NCBI GenBank assembly: GCA_037043015.1
Contig: CM073325.1
Location: 17,401,001 to 17,465,000 of the forward strand
Length of the DNA stretch: 64,000 nucleotides
Source of the DNA: Bryum argenteum
Lineage: Eukaryota; Streptophyta; Bryopsida; Bryales; Bryaceae
Reading direction: 5' to 3'
A program made the translations under genes and the position numbers. Below the pieces are notes generated by a model. That model was not told the origin of the DNA and did no database searches. It worked only from the letters and a program-made list of their open reading frames with translations. Shown here in pieces: positions 57,281-64,000 of this stretch. The stretch's first letter is position 1. Every line of letters begins with the position of its first letter.

Positions 57281-58097
57281 ACATTGAACTTCATATTGCC
57301 TTTTACGCAAGCCACAATAGCAAACATTTAAGTACTTTTAGAATTTATTGATGAACCATTTCACCACTTCATTTGAATTGATTAAAAAGTCTAAATAAGT
57401 TACAATTTCTCTTTCGGTGATCCTATCTCACTACCAAGCCTCCATAGAGCTTTAGGTCAAGTTTCATTCCTAGTTCAAAAGTGAGATCTTAAATATATGA
57501 TTATTCATAACATGTAGGATCAAATAATGCAAACTATCCCATCTTGTAGTGCATGTTATTCTAATTTCATAACAATATTTTAATATTTTTTATGTTAATT
57601 TTGGATTTTGAATTGAATTTTAAGAGAAGCTTGAAAAATTATTTTTAAAATAATAACAATGATTATGACGAAATTAACCGTCATGGATGTTATCTTCACA
57701 TTGACATCTACAAATTTGATTTGTATATCAAGTCCATTTTCGTGATTCATGGACCATTTTATAACAAATCTTTGAAAACAATCTTGAATAGGGACCATAA
57801 AGGGTTAAGTAATGATTTATCCAATTATAAAACATTATAAAACATGTGAAGCGTTAGAGGACACAAGCTTCTTTTTGCTAAAATAGGAGAGGTGCGGAGG
57901 TGGCGGGTCGATTGGACTCCGATCTTTGGATCTTTGCATCGTCCGTCGAGACTCCTTCCTTCCAAATGAGGCTCTTCCTTCATCGACGTTCGATCACCCT
58001 TCATCTTCCATCGAGCATGTCCCTCATCCGCTCCAAAAGGGTCACCCGGTGAAGTCTCCGGCAATGGCCTGGAGGTCGTCGATACTACAGTCTACCC

Positions 58098-58144
58098 CTT
58101 GTGCTCAATGGTGTTGAATGCTGATGCCAAGGCTGTGCATTGAC
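58098..58144 (+). repeat. 47-bp inverted partner of 40,055-40,101
   Basis: An exact inverse match to the segment outside the left arm of the big inverted repeat. It lies just upstream of the Ulp1 gene. Confidence 0.85.
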
Positions 58145-58369
58145 GGATTAAGCCAAATGTTTCCTTCTCATGCACCCTGAACGCGGGAATTCTTGTGATT
58201 GTGTGGTTGGTACTTCAGGATTCCATGGTCCGTAGCGTGCACGTTTGGTGAATCTCGAAGGTAGACCAGTCAGTTCAGTTTTCCGTTGTCGATTGAGGCA
58301 TTTGAAGTTGAAGCTTCGGCTTTTGCTCTGACGTGATGTAAGAAAGATTAATATTTTTGGGCGCGAGGT

Positions 58370-60007
58370 TTTCCGGGTAAATCGATCTCTGAGTGATCTC
58401 GTGCAGCGTTATGGGGTTTGGGTTTGTGATGAGGCCACTGGTGGCGTGACCATTTCTGATCGTTTATTTGATCGTTCTCAGGTTTTATTGGGGTTTTGTG
58501 TCAAGATCTAGCTCCAGCAGTATTCAGGGATCTTCAGAAAGGTGAATAAGTGCAAACTTGGACTAAATTTCTTGTAATCGTTCAAGAATACTATTTAGGA
58601 GGTATATATATGGAAGTAGATGCATGCAATAAAAGGTGGGGATTTGAATTGTAATTGTGTAGGTGTTCGACAAAGTGCTTGACCGAGTCATCAGGGTGTG
58701 TTGTAAAGCCTCAAATATGGATATGAAGAAGTGTGACTCAAAGCGGAAATTTTTTCTTGTCAAATCAGGTATAGTATTTGTTATTTTTTTTGTTCATTAT
58801 TGTAGATTTCGTGATTGTGAATTTTAATGAGAATATAATGAGTATGGATTATTGATTTTTACAATTGCAGTCCGGCGGAACAGAATGAAAAGGGTCGTTG
58901 GTGAGAATGATGGTGTACTGTTTAGTGCACCCGAATCCTGGTCACATAAATTTTTGAACATGCTTTATCCTGAGGGCAAATTGGATGCTGTGAGAATTAC
59001 AAGTCAACACATTTCAATTCTAGAAGCGAAAACTGGTTTGCCAGCGTTTCTTGATGACGTACTTATACATTTTTATATGAGGTATGTTCACTTTAACATT
59101 ATGTTTTTATAATATTTATCTATTCTAATTATTTCGGTAAAAATTACTAAATAGTGTTGTGGTGATGATGCAGATTTCTTCAATCAAAACTTTCTGAGGT
59201 TGAGAAGAAGAGATTTTATTTTTTTAATTCATTTTTTTATACGAAATTTTCGACTATACGTCATCACAATGCTAAGTGTGCCGATAATTCTAGAATTGCA
59301 TTTGATGCAGTTAAAGATTGGGTTCATGTAAGTGGTTCCATTTTTGATAAACATTATCTACTGATGCCCATCAATCGAAGGTCAGTTCGTTCTTCATTGT
59401 TCATTATTATAGTTGATTTTTAAATTAGTGCTTTTATTATGTTTCTTTTTATATTTCTTTTTATGTTTCTTTTTATGTTTATTTATTATGAAATAGAATT
59501 GTTGCATTGTTTATATTAAAAATTCTTAGTTTAAATGCTAATTTTTTTGAATTGTGATTTTAATATGACAGTTTACATTGGAGCCTTGTGATAATATATC
59601 AACCTAGGAAAATCATGCGTGAAGAATCTGGAGCTTTAAATGGAGAGGACCGTGCATATATTCTGCATCTGGATTCTGTTTTGAATTTTCACAGTGGAAT
59701 TGAAGATGACATCCGGGATTTTTTATTCGAATCTTGGATGAACGAGCATCCAAATATGAATAAGAGCATGACAAGGATTGTGTTTTCCAAATTAAAATAT
59801 ATTCAAGTTGAGGTGCCTCAACAGAAGAATGATTGCGACTGCGGGATTTATATGTTGCATTTCGCAGAGAAGTTTATGAGTGCGCCAACCCACTTTCACA
59901 AGATTTCCAAAAATTGGTTTCCAGAGCACGAAGTCTTGTCGAAGAGGAGCTTTATACGTGACTTGATTTATACTTTAAATAAAAACTCTGAGCAAAAAAA
60001 TGTATAG
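58370..60007 (+). CDS. Ulp1/SENP-family (C48) cysteine protease, multi-exon
   Basis: Ulp1-family enzymes mature SUMO or remove it from target proteins, mostly in the nucleus. Exons 58,663-58,768, 58,871-59,081, 59,174-59,380 and 59,572-60,007 join in frame at GT-AG introns to 320 codons including stop. An exon ending at 58,481 (LVQRYGVWVCDEATGG) probably precedes them in phase; the true start was not found. The C48 catalytic set is complete: His in SLHWSLVIIYQP, Asp in ILHLDSV, and Gln-Cys in PQQKNDCDCGIYMLHF. Upstream domain signatures FLNMLYPEGKLDAV and FLDDVLIHFYMRFLQ match the plant ULP2-like layout. Many plant transposons (MULEs, CACTA) carry captured Ulp1 domains, but no transposase or terminal repeats adjoin this one, so a host gene is favoured. 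Confidence 0.85.
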
Positions 60008-60432
60008 TAGCTCTCCCCTCTGAGAAATTCCAGCATTCGACCATGATTTTTAAGCAGTGCCAATTGGGAATGCAGTTATGGAATACTGTTTGCACGTTTG
60101 GGCATATGTGATTTAAGGGGTGGGTATACAGGTCTAGGGTTCGGAATCGCAGACCGCTGTTTTCCGTGGCCCAGACACTAGTTGGCCGGTTTGCACAGGC
60201 GCGTTTGCACAGGCGTTTCAGGCAGCAGTTTAGGCGGACGGAGGGGGAGGGGGACGGACGGGGCAATGCTGTACAAACTACAGACATGAAAAGTATGGAT
60301 AAAGAGGATCACAGCTAGAGTATTCTGCATTTTGCTTCGGTGCCCTTTTCTTCTATTGGATCTTGGCATCTTGCATTCGGTCGTTCCGAAATCATGTCCT
60401 ACACCGAATACTAAATCGATTGTGCATTGCAG

Positions 60433-60735
60433 GAATTGTACTTCGAGGAGGCGATAAAGGTGAGGAACCTGCTTCAAGAATTCACAGTGTGTCATGGAAA
60501 CCCACAATCTTGGTGTACGAGAACATGTCTTCAGTGGTTCAGTGTCGTCACAGGCCTGGTTTATGTTTGCTCAAGAACTGTATTTGTCACCCTCAGCCAG
60601 CGCGTACTGGCCAATCCTCTGAAGATTCGAATGCAATATGGATATCCTGGTGTTTTTGATCGTTTATGGTTTCTAACTCGGGGCAGTATGAGTAAAGTAG
60701 TCTTCGTCAGCCGGCGCGGCAGGCGTCTGTTGGAG
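60433..60735 (+). pseudogene. Callose synthase (GSL/CalS, GT48) exon fragment, frameshifted
   Basis: After a good splice acceptor (TGCATTGCAG) the sequence reads ELYFEEAIKVRNLLQEF, then later FVTLSQRVLANPLKIRMQYG and FDRLWFLTRGSMSK. These are hallmark blocks of the plant callose synthase catalytic domain, where the family has MRNLL.EF, GQRVLA.PLKVR.HYG and FDR.FH.TRGG. The middle block (family: PTILGLREHVFTGSVSSLAWF) is seen only in another frame (PTILVYENMSSVVQ), so at least two frame changes occur. Only about 100 of the usual ~1,900 codons are present. No neighbouring exons of the gene were recognised. It is a broken fragment, perhaps left by duplication. Confidence 0.8.
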
Positions 60736-60739
60736 CTCG

Positions 60740-62379
60740 TCGTCCTGTCCTACTGTTTCCCATCAGGCAACCCTAAAAGCAAAAAAAAATTGATGCCCAA
60801 CGTCGCTATGCAAGGGCAATCGGTACACCAGCGGGCGCCCGTGACCAACAATTTCGAGGGTTAAAAAGATTTGAAATCTGGTGAGGGTTCGCTCGCTGGC
60901 GGGAGCGACTTATTTGAAATCGGGTGTGCCAGAAATCGACGGTGGTATTGTTCTGTCTGATTTTCTTGCGTTTCTGTGTCATTTCGTCTTGGAAATCACG
61001 AACAATTACGATTAGAGGGGATGAGAGTTGCGGTCTTTGTGAGCGTGGAGGACTCCTGTTTCATATTTCTAATAGCTTGTGGTGAGATCCAAATTTCTAG
61101 TACCGTTAGTGATACCAGGCTCGAGAATCGGCGTGGAAGTCTAATTGTCGAGTGGATCGGGGTGCACCGCTTCGATTTCAATAATATTAGGGATTCAAGT
61201 TCTTCTTTGGCGGCGTTTGCGGCGAGTGTTAGAGATCATGTAGAGGTTCGGGGTTTAGCGATTAATCATTGAAAAACGCGTCGTTATGGTCCATGTTTGC
61301 TAGGGAAATGGTGGAAATTAAGCATGGGAGTGGTAGGCCGCTTTGAGTACGTTTAGATATTCATTGTATGCTGCGGGGACGGAGATCCGGGGATCGCTAG
61401 AGTTTTAAGCCATAGCGCTGTTCTTGGTTCATTGCGCTTGTGTAATCACCGAAGGTTGGTTTAGATCGGTGGTTACCTATTGTAGGTAGCTCATGCAATC
61501 GAGTCTTGTATGGTTCGATCGACAACCTGTCTTCGCAACCTATTGAGCCACGTGTTGATTTACAGTGCGGTTTGTGACTTCAGAGAGTCGGATTTTTCAA
61601 GGAGGATATTAGACCAATTTGTGAGAACCGAGGCGAATTAGGTTGACTGAAACAAAAGAACTTCTCTTCAGATGTCATAATGCATCGGTTCTCTCCTCGT
61701 GAACGGAATCTCCGAGCGGCCCCAATGAGTGTCATATCTTCGCGGGCAAGTTGTGTGATGAATCCAACGAGGATGGTTTGAGTGGAAGGCAACTTCGGAT
61801 GAGGTCACCAAGACGCCAGGATAATAGATCCAAGTGCGGCTGAAGTGGTACCGGGGCTCCAGGACGAGGGAAAGTTTCGACTCATGCCTCATCTCTAGAG
61901 GCACATTCTACTGTGGACGTCGACACTCCTAAAGACGTTTTCGGAGCTCATGAACGCCGACGTAAGTCAAACGCCATTTGAGGTCCTGGTTTTGCTTGAC
62001 TCGATAAATCCAGATGCAAAGTCACCACGCAACACTTCCAGACCCGCGTGCAAAATGTATTCCATATGCCGTTACCATTAGGTTTTGGGCAAATGCCGGA
62101 GCTGATGCCTCTGCTTGTGTTTGCCCCTTGAGCAGCAATATGGCAGCCATGTCCAGCAACAGCCACCCCTCGAAAATCAGCATCAATTGTAAGATGCGGC
62201 CCGATGACGAAACTATGTCGCGGAGAGAAGCTATGGCGGCCTCAGTGCTGGCCGGAATGGCGATTGTTGTATCTCCGAGCGATTGCTGTAGCTCCAGACG
62301 CAATTGTGTTACGGACAGAGTGCTTGTCTGATCAGGATAACGGACGGTGTGAGTGCAAGGGCCAACAACACGATTGCAG
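60740..62379. other. Intergenic or untranslated stretch upstream of alpha2-delta-like gene
   Basis: Several 60-216-codon frames occur on both strands and resemble nothing known to me. The 5' exons of the gene beginning at 62,380 probably lie here or overlap this region, but I could not place them. Confidence 0.4.
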
Positions 62380-64000
62380 GTTCGTTTGCGCATCTCCGCC
62401 GGCGCTTCAAGATCCGGCTGCAGTGTATGTGCAGAAGGGTGTATTTGTGGCAGGCTTAAGAGAGGAATTGTTGACAGTGTTGAATAAGTGCTTGGACTTT
62501 TGGAAGCTGGAGAAGGTAACTTTATACTTGTTGTTGACAAAAGGACCATTTTACGTGTGTGCAAGCGCCGAGGAATGTTACTGATTGTTGGAGTTTGAGG
62601 AATGTTCAGTTGTGTTGTGTGCAGGATCATTCGAAGCTGAGTCCGGAGTTGACGACAGCTATCTGCTCGCAAACTAATTTGCAGTTTCCTGCGAGTAGTG
62701 AGACGGTTTTCACTGAGCTTACGTTCTGGAATTATTTCGGTTCGGCTGAGGGCGCATGGCGGATTTATCCTGGTCGGGTATGTCTGCCTCTATCTCTTTC
62801 TTAGTACCTGAACCCTAAAATGGGAAATATACTAAATGATTTTGGTTTAAAGGGCACATCTGTGTCGTTTATTGCCCTCACTTTTCACTTTAGTTATATA
62901 GGCCTCGGAATCGCAAGAATTTGTGCACCACAACTGTAACTGTAACTGTAGTGCAACTGTAGGTCCCATTTTCCAGTTCAAAAGTGCTCTGAGAGACCCT
63001 ACCCACCCAAGCTGCAGGTCCCCTTCACAGTGCTGAATCCTGTCTTTGAGGATATTTAGTTGATGAAAAAAGATGACGTAGCACTCTTACTACCAATGAG
63101 GCCATTTTAGAAGTTGACTCCATCAAACTTGAAGCAGTCATCTCATGTAAAAGTGGAAAGTTTAGCATTATCTGCTCAAACTGAACCTTCATTTTGTCCT
63201 GGTGAAGAGGGTGAGCTTGAAGTGGGTGAAATACTACTGAAGTTGGAATTCTGGAATGTCACAGGAAGCTGATCCTGATAAGGGTTGCATTGAGTACGAC
63301 CCTCGAAAACGGCCCTGGTAATGTAATGTAATAGGTTCCCGGAGTCTTCTCTTAGAATCGTTTCCTGAAGTGCTGTAATTGCGCAGAACAGAACCTCATC
63401 TCATAATTTCTTTCAGTGGAACACTATCCGCTCTCATGCAATCACACAAAAACTACGATGTAAACGCAAAAATCATTTATTAGTGTACATGTACTGATGC
63501 TACTTAGTGTATAATTGTCACTACACTAAAGAGTGTGCAAGGTGCTACTAATTGTATAGTTACAGTTTGTTCAGTAATCGACACTTGAGCAACTCATATT
63601 GATATCAAAAATATGCTGGACTCTGCCGCACTAACCATGCATTCACCGATTGCAGGTACATAACGGCAACATCTGTAGTGAAAGACTTAGTAGTGTTGCT
63701 AGACACAGGGCAAGTCTCGGAGTCCACTTTCGCTCTTTCTCAAAACATCGTCAAAGAGCTTTTCGCCACTTTCACAGTGGCGGATCGTGTCAACGTGGTG
63801 ACCTTCGATGGGTCTAGCGCTACCTTACGACGGCCTGCTTTGGTACGTAATTGCACAACACCTCCGATCCAAAGTTCGATGGAAATTTTTAGGGAAGTGA
63901 TGGTGGCTTTTTTTGTTTTGGTGGAATTGTGCCAGGTTGTTGTTGAACAGGATCAGCCTCCGGACTCGCTGTATAATACTTTTGAGATTCCGTCGTTGGC
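62380..64000 (+). CDS. VWA/Cache protein related to calcium-channel alpha2-delta and CACHD1; partial
   Basis: Exons 62,380-62,515, 62,625-62,777, 63,265-63,317, 63,656-63,842 and 63,936 to the window end join in one frame with GT-AG introns. The first holds VYVQKGVFVAGLREELL. The second has NYFGSAEGAWRIYPGR, like the VWA N-terminal domain. The third and fourth form YDPRKRPWYITATSVVKDLV and then a von Willebrand A domain (VVLLDTGQVSES, later VADRVNVVTFDG). That order - a Y.PR.RPWY linker followed by a VWA strand - is the signature of animal alpha2-delta subunits and CACHD1, which are extracellular, membrane-anchored regulators of calcium channels. In those proteins the VWA starts DVSGS (metal-binding MIDAS, DxSxS); here it reads DTGQV, so metal binding looks impaired. 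Both the start, with a likely signal peptide, and the 3' part, with Cache domains expected, are outside what I can see. Confidence 0.75.

Larger units (their letters stand above)
55899..58300. other. AT-rich gene-less stretch
   Basis: No coding exon or terminal repeat was recognised apart from the tandem repeat at 57.17-57.28 kb and the 47-bp inverted match at 58,098. The sequence becomes GC-richer after 57.9 kb as the host gene region begins. Confidence 0.45.

Noticed and set aside
58370-60007. Ulp1 gene as a transposon-captured protease
   Set aside because: The catalytic set and introns are intact and no transposase gene or terminal repeat adjoins it; a host gene is simpler, though capture cannot be excluded.
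62022-62672. 216-codon frame on the minus strand
   Set aside because: It overlaps the first two well-spliced exons of the alpha2-delta-like gene on the other strand and has no recognisable motif; I regard it as a shadow.

Overview
The window reads as nuclear DNA of a land plant, most likely a bryophyte and probably a moss. It carries spliced genes with GT-AG introns: a class III peroxidase, a trichome-birefringence-like (TBL) wall acetyltransferase, part of a callose synthase and a Ulp1 protease. It also holds plant-type CACTA, PIF/Harbinger, SINE and chromodomain Ty3/gypsy elements. A nuclear copy of plastid rpl22-rps19-rpl2 looks closest, from memory, to moss plastid proteins; that placement is an inference.

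Layout. 0-7.5 kb: mostly gene-poor, with an intronless peroxidase gene (4.7-5.7 kb) that carries one extra base, and a small palindromic MITE. 7.5-10.2 kb: the 3' part of an old Ty3/gypsy chromovirus with its LTR. 10.2-33 kb: a block of other DNA with an 866-codon F-box/kelch-like ORF in an AT-rich desert, a nine-exon dioxygenase-like gene, two SINEs (one hit by a MITE), further MITEs, an intact four-exon TBL gene, and a decayed Harbinger transposase. 33-36.8 kb: the 5' part of the same retroelement family with its LTR. 37-40.3 kb: a multi-exon gene resembling the plant Ptta/En/Spm transposase family.

40.5-54.1 kb: a 13.6 kb structure bounded by two almost identical 1.4 kb inverted arms. Its interior holds an apparently intact CACTA transposase gene in four exons, MITEs, and about 1.1 kb of plastid DNA with open rps19 and rpl2 exon 2 frames. 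55-56 kb: an intact 304-aa Merlin/IS1016-type transposase. 58.3-64 kb: host genes on the + strand, namely a Ulp1-type SUMO protease gene, a frameshifted callose synthase exon, and the 5' half of a gene resembling the animal calcium-channel alpha2-delta/CACHD proteins.

The host genes have no evident shared pathway; the region looks like gene islands separated by waves of transposons. The points most worth following are the giant inverted repeat with captured plastid DNA, the intact Merlin ORF, dense heat-shock-element arrays in the chromovirus LTRs, and the alpha2-delta-like plant gene with an altered metal-binding motif. All boundaries were read by eye.
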